Shown here: positions 10,509 to 22,962 of the stretch, piece by piece
How positions within the stretch are numbered: the stretch's first letter is position 1
Layout of the letters: each line of letters begins with the position of its first letter
DNA from: Zingiber officinale
Lineage: Eukaryota; Streptophyta; Magnoliopsida; Zingiberales; Zingiberaceae
Direction of reading: 5' to 3'
Assembly (NCBI RefSeq): GCF_018446385.1
Contig: NC_056000.1
Span: 32,008,011 to 32,072,010, forward strand
DNA length: 64,000 bases
The notes under the pieces: model-generated
What the model saw: only the letters and a program-made list of their open reading frames with translations
Databases searched by the model: none
What the model was told of the DNA's origin: nothing
Program-made: the position numbers and the translations under genes

Positions 10509-11100
10509 CAATTCCTCTTCCGTCGGATTCGGGTTCATTTGAACTGCGCCTCAATTCCTCTTCCATCGGATTCGGGTTCACTTATCTGCGTCTCGCCGTC
10601 GATTTCCGAAAACGGCGAATTCCCGACGACCTAGCGAAGCTGGTGAAGAAATCAACCGAGCATGGCACCGCATCGAAGAAGAAGGAACGCGCCGATGAGT
10701 CATCGTTCGTTGCGATTCTGCCGTTTCCTTAGCCCTGATAGATCGAGAACAGACGCTCCTGTTTCAAGGCTTGGGGCTCTGATTCTGTTCAAGCTCGTCA
10801 CGTCCTTCAACCCTTCCTTCTGCATTGGGTGGTCCTGCAGCAGCCCTCTTTTTCTCCCTCGAATAAGAAGCGAAAAGCGATGGATTTAGGTTGGGCATTG
10901 CAGATTAGTATGCAAGATTGTCTAAGACGGGCCTTTTTGCCCCATATCCTGGTTATTCTTCTGCTGAATCCACTAAGAGGAAGGCCATCATTCTTTAACT
11001 TCAATCCGTCAAACGAAGAAGCTAGCGGAGGCGACCCCGAGTGACTCGTCCCAGCCGGCGGCGATGTTTCCGTACCACCTACCATGCCACCGGGTAAATT
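10509..11100 (+). other. GC-rich gene-like debris with a 43-bp tandem repeat
   Basis: Two imperfect 43-base units starting at 10509 and 10552 (each beginning CAATTCCTCTTCC) are followed by a moderately GC-rich stretch to about 11097. Coding-like pieces shift between frames there (for example AKLVKKSTEHGTASKKKE near 10640-10700, and NKKRKAMDLGWALQ near 10860-10905). No single frame stays open for more than 75 codons and no family was recognised. It could be the remains of a host gene or an unspliced first exon. Confidence 0.3.
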
Positions 11101-14100
11101 TAGCTTTTTTGGGGTCCATTTTAGTAGTGAGCAATATTTTGAGATTAACTAGTCAACATCAACAAGATGGCATGATGATAAAATTGAAACAAACTGATAA
11201 GCAATTCTAATTGTAACTAACTTTACATCACAAATTACCTCTGAGGAATTGTGCCTTCTAAATCGATATTGTCGTTGTTTGATCTTTTCAGTCAAGCTAG
11301 TTTGAACTATTTGATATTGTGTATGTATATTCTTACATACATTGTGAGAAACATTTACAACCCCTTGTACTTAGTTAACATGCCGCACGAAATTTGAAAT
11401 CTTGTATTGTGCCATGTAACACCATTAAAATGTATCATTATTGAAATCTAAAACTAATCAGCGTTTGTAATCTCTTACGCACACAACTCATGATTTCATC
11501 CACCCTGATCAATATTTTACCTGCCCATCCTCATGTATTTGTTATCATCAACTCACCTTAAACTGAATTCTGGAGTGATTTTTATTAACGACTTGCACTT
11601 CACTGAATGGACATAAAGCACCTGTTTTTGGAGCTGGCTAGATTACCATTTTTCATGTTTGATGTTGCTCTTCCTGCTGCTGTAAGTTTTATCCATATTA
11701 AGTGTTCGATTAATATATCTACTGACAATAAAGATCTGTGTCGTATGCAATTTACGAAAGCAAGTTAACTTGAAACTCCTTGTAATCTTCTTTCGAGACC
11801 TTGAGAGTGTCAGAGGTTCGAGATAATGTGAAAAACATGTCTTCATTGAGTTGGCATATAAATCATTGATGATACAAAGGCTATATTTTGATGGTTAATT
11901 ATTTTTCATGCAAAGTGAGATTAGAACTAATGGTGAAACAAATAAAGATGGCAAAAATACACAGATTCAAAGAAACATATGTGAATCCTGTACATACTGT
12001 CTAAATAAGCACAGTTTTTTAAATATACGCTCCAATTTGCTTTTTCAAATCTTATGTGCGGTGTCAGATTATCAAGATACAAGATGGATACAATATATAG
12101 TGTTCTTGATTAACTTCCTTTGGCACATGAAGAGTAAGGAAAAGAGGAATAAATTATAAAACCAGGTTTTCTTCAGAAAGAGTAGTTATAAGAGGCCTCA
12201 GGCACTCACAACATTTGAGTGAAGGCGGATTTTGATCCCAATTGAGCTAGTTGACACCCTCATTATAAGACCAGATACAAAGGCATCCCTAGAGTTGAAC
12301 TTGAGACCTTCAAGGTATCAATTCTTCTTAGGTTGGTATTACGAAAAGCAAAATAACCTAATTCCTTTAGTTTGAATATGAACATGTAGTTATGTAGGCA
12401 TTCCTAAAGTTTGTAAGATGAACTAGAAATTGGAGAAAACATGGAAGGGAGAACCTCTTTCAGATTGTCAAAAAGGATGCAATAGAAATCTGTCCTTACC
12501 TTTTAAAAAGCATTTTCTTCATTTCAATTGGGTTTTTTTTAAAAAAAAAATTTGCTCATTGGGTAGAATCTTTAAGGTTGTTAGAAGTCTCTCAATTTTC
12601 ACATATTTGCATTTACTTCTCTGTGTCATTTCTTACAAAAAATACTCCCTAAAACACATCTTTGATTTCTGAATTGTTACTGACCATGATTTATGTCTAT
12701 TCCCACACTTTGTATTCCATTTTTTCAGTAACTTCTTACTCCAAGTCCAGATTTATGGATTGGAGTAAAAGGTGATCACGCTCAACTCAGTATCGCCAGC
12801 CCCCCAATTAGATATAGGCAAGTAATTTACGGGGACATATTTGTCCTAGCACAGTGAGCGTTTGCATAGGGGAGGTTAGACACTCAACTATAGATTTAGA
12901 TGCATACTGTTTATGATACTCTGTCTCAAAAGTTTTTATACAAATTTTTCGAAAATGAATAGCTGAATATTCCTGATCCTTAATGCAGTAATTCCTTCTG
13001 GATTTTGGTTGCTGATATAGAGCTGAGGCTGAGTTGCATAATCAAAATTATGGATGTGGAGTTTGAAGGTAGGCCTCTTGAGGTCATCACTTGTTTAATT
13101 TTTTTAATCAATTTTGATAATTTTTTTCTATAATATTTTGCTCTTTAGTGCCCATACTCACCAAATAAAATATTCTCGGCATAATAATTTAAATGATTCA
13201 AGTCAAAATATATAGTATTAAAAACGTGACCTCAAAATTTTAGTGCAATTATTGTCACTTGAGGATTTTTTAGTTAAATTATTGGAGTGATGCAAGCACA
13301 AGGGCTACTAGTTGAGAATAAAGACAAGACCCATGAAAGCCATTCATTTTCTTTACATTTTATCAATTAGTTAATTGATTATATTTTTTATATTCGTCTT
13401 TTCTTTTTCCTCCATACAACCAAACTTTCCTTCTCATTCAGACTAAATAAATAAATATTAAATAGAAAAATAATAAAATGATAATAATAAGTAGAGAAAA
13501 ATTGATGAAGCTGTCAGAATAAATTAGAAAATATTCATTTAAAAGTCTAGTATTTCCTCACTGCACACCTCATCCGAAAAAAAAAATAATCCTCATCCGA
13601 AAAAAGAAATAATAAAATCCTGTAAATATATCGCAGTGGGGATCCAACATAATTTGGCGCCTTAATAAATAGAGAAAGAGAAAGTGTTCTGGAGAAGATT
13701 TTCTGCCTCATCGTTCGCACGTGCGCCGCACGCACGGCCCGCGTGGCGGTTGACCAGCCGCGCCTCATCTCGTAACCCTAGCGATCTTTTTGCCCAAACA
13801 CCCTTCTTTTTGTGTAGTGAAGAAATCAGTCCTCAAAAAGTAGAGTCTGTGTCACGATGCGGCAGTTACGGAAAGACGTGGCCACGGGTACAGTTGATGG
13901 AAATAAGATAACCGGAGGGGGTGTTCTGAAAACATGAAACTGTGGAATCAGTCCATTATTTTTTTTTGTTTTAGCCGAATGGGGCCTTATCATTCATCGA
14001 ATTGACAAATATACCCTTCACCTGTAAAAGGTTAGGATTTATTTTAAAATAATAACAATTGAATTTTAAAAAGGATTGAAAGCATACTGTTTCAATTCAA

Positions 14101-14394
14101 TTTTGATGTCAAAAATAATAAAATTAAATCAAAACAACTAATATACAATTTAATATTAGTAAATAATTAGATTTAGGGTTTTTATTGGATTTGAATTAAA
14201 TTGATTACTATAAATGTGGTTTCAAATCTTATAGATTTAGATTTATAAATAAAAGGGGAATCATGGAAAGAGATGGGGGAGAGGCAAAGATGAAATTAAA
14301 TTAAATAGAGAGGGCTCCCTAAAATGTGGCGCAAATATTTTTTGCGGACGTGAAGAGGAATTAGAAACGGGTTAACGGCGCCTGCGGAGCAGCA
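11101..14394. other. intergenic region with nothing recognised
   Basis: The AT-rich spacer 11101-13680 includes a T8/A10 palindromic run near 12533-12550 and an AAT-rich stretch near 13440-13500. A short GC-rich island at 13684-13910 holds open frames on both strands but no known motif. 13950-14340 is AT-rich again and probably holds the upstream promoter of the SANT gene; TATAAAT occurs at 14210-14216. Confidence 0.5.
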
Positions 14395-14883
14395 TTGAAG
14401 TCCAGGCTGTGGCGCTATCCTTTCATCGGCTCACGTTTCCTTCTCTTTCCTCCGCTTCATCCTCGCCTCGTATCGCGCCGCAGCTGCACGTTTACCCGCC
14501 GAGAACGGGGAGACTGCCGGAGAAGACCGTCGGAAGGCGGAGGTGCAGGTAGTCCCTTTTGCTTTCTGCCTCGGAGATCACAAAAGACTCGCCCTTTTGA
14601 TTTCTTTCGGCGTCTGGAAGGAATAGGTGTCGGTGCTTACTTTTTTGTTTTGTTTTGTTTTGTTCTTTTCTAATCGGAGACAGGAGAAGAATCCTTAGGA
14701 AAAGGAGTGTTATTGGTGGTGGATTTGGTTTCCTTCCTGGATCCGCCCTTCGGTGGAGACTCCACGGATTGGCTGAATCTGAGGAAGGATTTTGGATTGC
14801 AGACAGCTTCCTAGGGTTTGCGGCGTTATTTATATCTCCTGTGGTGTTTTGGAAATCGATGCTCTTTGGAGTTGGGGAAATTG
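14395..14883 (+). other. 5' leader region of the POWERDRESS-like gene
   Basis: GC-rich leader-type sequence with a (GTTTT)n run near 14645-14665. Short upstream open frames are present, but none continues into the main frame. Confidence 0.5.
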
Positions 14884-17800
14884 ATGCCTCCCGAGCCGTT
14901 GCCATGGGAGAGGAAGGAGTACGGCTTCAAGGACCACCGGAAGCACGAGCGCGGTGATTCTCTTGGCGGTGGCGGATCCTCGTTTGCTACGAGGTGGAGG
15001 GAACCCTACCACGGGTCCCGTGACTTTTCTCGTGGCTCCCCCCGCCGATCCCTCTCTGGTAGGTGTCTCAAGCTCTTTTCCTCTCAGATCTGAGACGCCT
15101 TAGTCATATCTTGCGCCTTTTTTTGTCGATCTCCATTGTGCCTCCCTCTTTTCCGTTCCAATTTGTGGATGTTTTGTTTTACAGGTCATTACCGGCAGGG
15201 CGGAAGTTTCCACCAGGTTTACCCGGAAGATTTCATTGGTCACGGGCCCACACCATCTCGCTCTGACAGAATTTGGTCGGAAGATGATGGCTTTAGGCCG
15301 TCTTCTGCTAGATACTTTAGCGGCTACCGCAGCAGTAGCAGCAGCAGCAGCAGTGTTGGATGCAACAGGGAGAACCGAGGATCATTTCGGCGACCCCCAT
15401 ATTGGGATGTTAGTGACTTCCCCAGACAGCAACACCATCAGGAAACCCATGCGCCCTCTCAGAGGCCAGTCAGCGCTCCGATTTCTTCAACATCTCAGAC
15501 CTCTCCCTTAAAAAAGAATGATAAAATTGATTGTATCGAGGATGACTTGAGCACAGTTCACAAATTTAATCATCAGGACAATTCTCTAGGTACAATAGCC
15601 TGGAAGAAATGGAACCGTCCAACCTCAACTAAGACAGGAAGATCTGAAACGGAGAATGCTGGAACTGAGGTAGCCTTACCACTTGAGAAGGAAACTCCTA
15701 CCCGGTCTCCAGTAGCTTCTCTTGCTTCGAATGAAAGTGCACCGAAGAAGCCAAGACTTGGATGGGGCCAAGGGCTTGCTAAGTATGAGAAGCAGAAGGT
15801 AGTAGGATCTACAGAACCTTCAGTACGAGGTATTTCTCAATGCTTGTCACCCTCGACTCCATCTTCTGCAACTTGCAGCTCATCACCAGGTGAGTTGACA
15901 CCCTCTTGATGGTTTTTTTCTTCTTGGAATACCATGAACCTTTCCTTTTATTCCTGGCCCAGCTTAGATGTGTAGCACATCGTTAATGGAATAAGTCCTT
16001 CAGCTATATTCAGTTTATCTGAAACGGATTAGTACCTACCTAACCTGTGGCTGCCCTAGGCTTTGATCATATTAATTTATCTTATTGATATGGCGATTGG
16101 TATATGAGCTACAAGTGTTATTTAGTAGTCCATCAAGTATATGAGGCTGATTACCAGATACAGATATGACGATTGGTATGTGGCCATTTGCTTTGATTCT
16201 TTAATATCTGAGAGGTCGACATTTCTAGTAACTATTCAATTCACAACTAATTTCATTTCATCCTTTCTTCATTGTTGTGATAGTAACTATTCAATTCACA
16301 ACTAATTTCATTTCATCCTTTCTTCATTGTTGTGACTCAAACGTAGTTGTATATAGAACTCTTTTCATATTGACACATGTTGTGGCCCTAGAAGGTTCAC
16401 TCCTTACATTTTGCCTGTAACCATATCTTTGCAAAAATTGATTCATTAATGTGATCAGCCTCACTTAGTTAGCCTGAGTTGATAATAGTGAACCCAAACA
16501 TCTGCATGCTCCTTTTTGATTGGTGGAGGGTTATGTCAAAACATTGCTTAAGTGTGTGGTGTCTTAACTGCATATATATCCCATCTGCGTTGACTTATTC
16601 TTTCCAATTTGAGATCCCTTCACTATGCCTTGATATGCCATTTATCAATCTGGTTGTCACATGACCTTCACCAATAGAGGCCTCCACTTCTGACGGTAAG
16701 ACTAATTGTGTCAGCAACTTTGACATTCTATGTCAGTACATGTAGATGTAGTTCTTCAAACATTGGTTTAACAACACATTTTGTTAATTCTAGTTCTTTA
16801 CATTTTCCATCAGTTATTTTGTATTAGGAATCATACGACACCAAATTTACTATAACTGTTCCAAAATCTTCAATGTGCTTGTTAGATATGTATATTCTCT
16901 GTAAATCATGATTATTCTTGATCGTCATGTTCAGTTTGAAATTTGAAGATCTCTAATGACTTAAGCTTAAATAAGAATGTTCATATGCTTAAAACTCGAC
17001 TTATCTTTGTTTCACTTAGTTGTTTGTATGGTTTGGTCTTGGTATTACAACAGGCACTGAAGATAAACTTTGCAGCAGGGTTGGTAATAATGATAACGAT
17101 GATTTGCACGTGTCATCATTTCCTTCTTTCTATGAGGAAATCCTCGCTAGTTTGGATAATCTGGAAGTTAATCCTATCAGTTCATTGGATTCCCTTCTAG
17201 TTGATCTATTTCAATCAGAGGATGCATTTGGTGGCGATCCCAATTTAATGAGGCATTCTGCTACAAACAAATTGTCAAAATTGAAGTCGCATGTTTCAAA
17301 TGCATTTGAAAAAATTGAGAATAAAATTGATTTACTAGAAAAGGAGCTCAAGGCAATTACTTGTGATACTAAAGCTAATGCTTATCAAGGTTCCTTGAAA
17401 TCAGAAGATGATTCTGCTTCTCTGCTAAGTAGAAGGTCATTGGATGATTTATCAAATGAATCCAAGGATTTGAAGGATCAGCAGGTGAAATGCATAGAAG
17501 AGTCCTTGTTTGATGACCATGAGCACAGGCCTTCCAGTAGACTTGATGAACATAATACTGTGGTTAAAGAAACAGTATTGTCTACTTTAGAAAAGGAACT
17601 CCCTGTTTGTGGCATGGAGAAAATGGTCTCAACTCTGTCGTCAAATGAAGTGGAAACTTGGAAAGCTAGTATATTATCAGAGATGGAAAATTCACAAGGA
17701 GGGGGAAAGCCAATGGTTCCATCTGAAGCTGAGAGTCTTAGTTTTATGAATAACAGTGTTTTAATAAGCTGTGGTGGTATGACACAAAGAAAGACAGAAT

Positions 17801-20800
17801 CTAATTTAGTAAATTCAATTGTGGATTCGAACAGGAATATATCAAAATTTTCCTGGGAGGTGTTTAATACAACATTCTCTAATGATCTGCCGGGCTCAGA
17901 TGTTTGGGGATTTGTTAATTTTACTTCATGTCGCAAGCATGAGTTGAACGTCAAAGAGAAGCTTGCTGTTGCAAAGCGTCAACTAAAATTCAGAGAGAGA
18001 GTTCTTACTCTTAAATTTAGAGCATTACATCACTTGTGGAGGGAGGACCTGCACTTACTTTCAATAAAAAAGCTTCGCACTAAGTCAAGCAAGCGGACTG
18101 AACTTAGCAACCGGTCTTTCCTAAATGGCTCCCAAAAGCAACGTTCTTCAATCCGATCACAGTCTGCTTTGCCTGGTTAGTTTTAAATTTATTATTTCTT
18201 TTTATTTTTTGTTTGTATAATTTACCTTGCAAGATTTTTATCTATCCCCATCACTTTAGTCATCTGGTTACTAAACCTTTGTAGTGGAACAGCTCTGTAC
18301 TTTAACTTGTTCCTGTTTGCCCAACTTTCATGAGCCCACTTGGTTCTTTTTCTAGTAGTTCCTGAAGATTTAGTATGCTAAAGAGTTGTTTTATTAAAAT
18401 GAACTTTTATTAAAAAAAAATCAAAGAAATTCTTTATCACTCTGTATCTTACAGCTCATAGATTATTGTCTTTTGCTTCTTTTTTATATTCTCACTTAGC
18501 ATTTGTAGTTGCCAATATTTTATTTCAAATGTTTCTGTTTTACCATCAGCAGCTTGTGACATATATATTGTTACAGTTAGCAGCTTATATCCTCTCAACA
18601 TATTTCAATTCTAGATTTGGTATTTCAGAAATAGTCAGTCTGCTGCTTTGTCCTTCTTGTCAAAGTAGTTCGAATAAGTGAAAATTCCTTGTCAAATATC
18701 TTTTGGCTATGAAATGCATTTTTAAGTAAGCTGGCATTTTCTCTCTTACATGCCATTTGCCATTCTATTTCATTTCATTTTCTTTTTAGCATTTTTGTTC
18801 CTAAAATTTTCTTACAAACATTTATCTGTGCTATTTTCTAATTGTTTTCATCTGATAATTTCATTACAATCGCAGCAGGTAACATAACCCTTGTTCCTAC
18901 AACAGAAATAATGAACTTTACAAGCAAATTTCTATTGGATTCACAAATCAAGATTTGTAGAAATAATTTGAAGATGCCGGCAATGCTATTAAATGAGAAG
19001 TATCAAAGGTACAGTAAGTTTGTTACCCACAATGGATTAATAGAAGATCCTGTGACTTCTGAGCAAGAAAGGGGAATGATAAACCCATGGTCTCATGTTG
19101 AGAAAGAAGTTTTCAAGGAGATGCTTGCTAGGTATGGTAAAGATTTTACTAAGATATCTTCCTTTCTGGATCATAAAACGACAGCAGACTGCATTGAATT
19201 TTATTACAAAAGCCACAAGTCAGAGAGTTTCAAAGACGTGAAGAAATCTTTAGATCTCAGAAAGCAACAGCAATCCTTACCAGCCAATACATACCTTGTA
19301 GCATCAGGAAAGAACTGGAATAATAAAACAAGTGTTGCATCTCTTGATTTGAACTGGAATAATAAAACAAGTGTTGCATCTCTTGATTTGTTGGGTGCTG
19401 CATCTGTTATGGCTTTACACAATCAAGACACTGCAAGGATCGAAAAGTATGCTGGAGGTAGTAAGAATTTAGATGAGGCAAATGAGCACACATCTGCTCA
19501 AGAAAGAGTAGCTGCTGATGTATTAGCAGGCATTTGTGGCTTGGTGTCTCCTGAGTCTGCCAGCCCATATGGTACCAGTTCTATTGATCCTGCTAAGAAT
19601 ATGAAGGATGAGGAGAGCTTGGATGAGGAGGATACCTGTTCAGATGAGGGCTGTGGAGAATTGGACTCGGCTGATTGGACAGATGAGGAGAAAGCGATGT
19701 TTATCCAAGCTCTGAGCATGTACAGCAAGGATTTTACAAGCATCTCAAGTTACATGAAGACAAGATCCCGGGAACAGTGCAAGATCTTCTTCAGTAAGGC
19801 TCGAAAGTGCCTTTCTCTTGATACAATTCATCAAGGTTGTGCCAATGGGATTACACCAGTAAGTCTAACAAATGGAGGAAGAAGTGATACAGACGATGCT
19901 TGCATTGCAGAGATGAACTCTGCAATCTGTAGTACTCAATCCTGTTCCAAAATTGACGAGGATGTCTCCCAGCCTTTAGTTGGAACCAATTATGAAGGGA
20001 TTGACCATTCTGCAAGCACTGATTTCCATGTCAAAAATGACTTTGAGGTGAATGATTATTCTGCAAGCACTGATTTCCAGGTCAAAACTGAAAGATCAAA
20101 TGAGCAGGCTGACAATGTATCAGTTAGACCTAGTCTGGCGGATTATAGGGATGAAGTAGTTAGGCAGGTGTCTATTGTTCATGATGTCAAGCAGGCAGGC
20201 AGCAGGGACGACCTTCAATCTGATGTACCTCTAAAGGAAAACATCATTACTTCATCAGCAATTGAAGCTGTGAAGCTTCATGAGGCTGCAGATTCTGCTG
20301 ATAGCGAAGCAAAAATTGAGGGAGTTAATAATGTTGTTTCTCTGGCTGAGCGGATTGTTTCAATTAGAAAAAGTGAACAAGTTGAAGAATGCCTAGAAGG
20401 AGAGTCAAATCGGCAAACTGCTAGTTTGGTTACTGATGCAGGTATTGCTGGATGTTTTCCTTCTGGAAATATGGAAAAGGAAGTAGATATAAAACCATCA
20501 CTTGATCGGGAGATTGAGTTGTCAAACAAAAAATTGATAAATGCCAATTTCACAACCAATGGCGATGACCCTCTTTGGTCTATGAAAGATTCAGTTCAAA
20601 GTGTGCCTTCAATAGTCTCAGCACCTAAGGCCAATGGTTATCACCATCTGACCTCTGATTCCAACTCTCAGGGGCAAGTACAAGTTGATGCACACCCATC
20701 TGCTACAGAGAAACCCCGGTCCACATTGAAGCAGGAAAATGGACATTCTTTGCTAGTGAATTCATTTATGTCAGATCCAGCTAATATATGTTTTGGTGGC

Positions 20801-21832
20801 GCTCCTAGCTTCTTGTATGAGACTACTTTAAACTTTGAGGAACACGGGAATAACAGGCATCAAAATTCGATAAAACGAGATCTGAGCCAACAGTATATGC
20901 TCAGAAATTTGCCTCTCAGCCAAGTCAATCAGAGTATGCATATTCTCAGAGGCTATCCACTGCAATCATTAAAACAAGAAGCCAATGCGGAAACAAACAT
21001 TCATGCAAGCAAGAAACCGAGTCAGCTTCAGGTGGAAACCATGAAAACTGGAGCCTTCCAATTGAATCATTTGTTTTCATCTGATAAACACTGGGACAAA
21101 AGCAATGTTTCTACTCCGCATTCGGTGTCAGCTCCATTACATTCTGCAAGAAGCGAAAATCAATCAGATGCTGAGTTTAGAACATGTTCCAAGAATGCTG
21201 GTGCCAAGGTAGAGGAACACAAACCTGGAGATGTGAAGCTGTTTGGAAAAATTCTTAGCGTGACATCTTCTTCACAGAAATCTGATTCTTCCTTCCTTGA
21301 AAGTGATAAAAAACCCTCATTGCCTAAGATGGATAGTACTTTAAAAATGAATCCTCACGATAATGTTAAAAGTGCTAGTCAATTAGTCTCAAATGCTAGT
21401 GCATGCCGAGTAAACTTGGAGACAACTTACGGTTTCTGGGATGGCAAGAGAATACAGACTGGTTTTTCTTCATTGCCGGATACTGCTGCAATGTTTTTAA
21501 AGTATCAAGGCAGCCCAACTATCATATCGCATTATCCAGCCAAAGATGGTATCCCAGGCTGTAATGGCATCGTGCCGGAACATCAGCAATCCCATGTGCA
21601 GCAAATGTCTTCTAATGTGATGCAAATAGAGAACATTCCGGAGCTGCAGAAGAGGACTAGAACTGAGACGATCCCAGGGTTTCAGCAGCAAGTTAGGGTA
21701 ATGCCTCTGGGCACAAACATGCTGGGGGGAGGAATGTTGGTTGGCAGTGGAGTGGTGTCGGATCCAGTTTCTGCTCTGAAGATGCATTTTGCTGCAAGGG
21801 CAAACCTATATGGCAGCGATCCCGAACTGTAG
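14884..21832 (+). CDS. PWR: POWERDRESS/NCoR-like SANT-domain corepressor, four exons
   Basis: Exons 14884-15058, 15185-15889, 17054-18175 and 18879-21832 join in phase to 1651 residues; Arabidopsis POWERDRESS has about 1656. That protein works with histone deacetylase HDA9 in the nucleus and resembles animal NCoR/SMRT. Visible parts: N-terminal MPPEPLPWERKE; conserved LGWGQGLAKYEKQK (about 249-262); Lys/Glu-rich coiled coil (about 366-395); basic helix with KFRALHHLWREDL (about 614-626); SANT1 starting NPWSHVEKEVF (about 735-785); SANT2 starting DWTDEEKAMF (about 932-980); C-terminal YGFWDGKRIQTGFSSLPD (about 1518-1535). The ATG at 14884 begins the motif typical of plant orthologues. All introns have GT-AG borders. 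In-frame duplications at 19313-19390 and 20007-20108 do not break the frame. The symbol is given by homology only. Confidence 0.9.
16226..16335 (+). repeat. perfect 55-bp tandem duplication in intron 2
   Basis: The 55-base unit beginning TAGTAACTATTCAATTCACA is present at 16226-16280 and again without change at 16281-16335, inside the 1164-base second intron (15890-17053). The perfect identity points to a recent slippage or repair duplication. Confidence 0.95.
19313..19390 (+). repeat. perfect in-frame 39-bp tandem duplication
   Basis: Units 19313-19351 and 19352-19390 are identical. Each encodes NWNNKTSVASLDL, so the protein carries this 13-residue block twice in a row at about residues 813-838, between the two SANT domains. 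Confidence 0.97.
20007..20108 (+). repeat. imperfect 51-bp (17-codon) tandem duplication
   Basis: The unit starting ATTCTGCAAGCACTGATTTC recurs after 51 bases (20007 and 20058). It gives two related protein blocks around SASTDFHVK and SASTDFQVK in the Ser/Asp-rich region after SANT2. Confidence 0.75.
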
Positions 21833-22962
21833 CAAGGAGATACAGGAACCAGATAGTAGGAAGGCTTGATTGAGTAGGAAGGGTGGTAGAACAGGATGGT
21901 TATGTAGGACGGATCTTTACTCAATCGCGTTGCCTATTTGTATCATATTTACTCTTTGTAACTTGTATCACATTAAACAGGGAAGTTGGATTCCCATTCC
22001 TGACTGACCATAATGACATGGGCTCTGCTTTCCTCCATTCTTTGCTCACCTGAGAGCCCAGGATTTTGTATGTTCTTCATCACGTATACAAAATCAGGTT
22101 GCCACATGAATGAGCAGGAAAAGAAATTGATCACTTTAGCCTTGTGGGATTGTGTGCATCAGGGGAAAAGTTCAAATTGGTTTGAAAAAAACTTCTTAAA
22201 TGTTCTTATGATTTGTAGTTGATGGATTCAATCAGGTGCATGTTTCTTTCCTCTTTTTTTTTTGGTTATAAGCTACTTGTCCTAAATATTGTGTTTATTA
22301 CTCAGTTTTTTGATAGTTTACTATATCAAATTCTACTTATTTGTAAATAATTCCAAGATTAAGAGGTGATAGTATTTTTTGAATGTAGACAGTTATGATG
22401 CTTAGGGTTTAGGGCTTCAGGATGTCCGTTTCATTTGAAATTCGAATTCTAATTGGTTTTATTGTTCTTGAGTCCTTTACTACTGCACTAGTCTAATTGT
22501 TCTTTTGAGTCCTTTAGTACTGCACTAAACTTGAGAGGGCGTTTTTTTGTTTGGGATGTACTACAGCTTGCTATGTGCTTGAAAGATTAGCACGCTCGAA
22601 TAGTATGGGCAGTAAACGAATTGAATTCGATGTGTGTTTTGGGAGGCATACAAATTCAGATTAGATTATTCAACCCAACAGTTGCACTATATTATGATAG
22701 TTACAGTAGAGAAACAAATGACTATCCAACATTTTTCTGAACCCAGAAAGAACAAACTTGTGAATATAATCGCAACGTTAACTTAACAAACCAACACCAC
22801 ATTTTTCTGAAACCAGAAAGAACAAACTTGTGAATATAATCGAAACTTTAACTTAACAAACCAAAACCTATCAACGAGAGAGTTGATGGTATGGACAAAA
22901 GACTAGTACAATGAGGCATACAATACACACTTCAAGAATGAACCATTGAGAGAGCACACACT
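21833..22962. other. POWERDRESS 3' region and spacer with two small duplications
   Basis: 21833-22010 is the probable 3' UTR. Two imperfect copies of a 36-base unit (GTTCTT..GAGTCCTTTA.TACTGCACTA) lie at about 22462-22530. Two 70-base units, starting at 22731 and 22801 (ATTTTTCTGA..CCAGAAAG), lie in what would be the 3' flank of the eEF1A pseudogene. No gene is seen. Confidence 0.6.
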
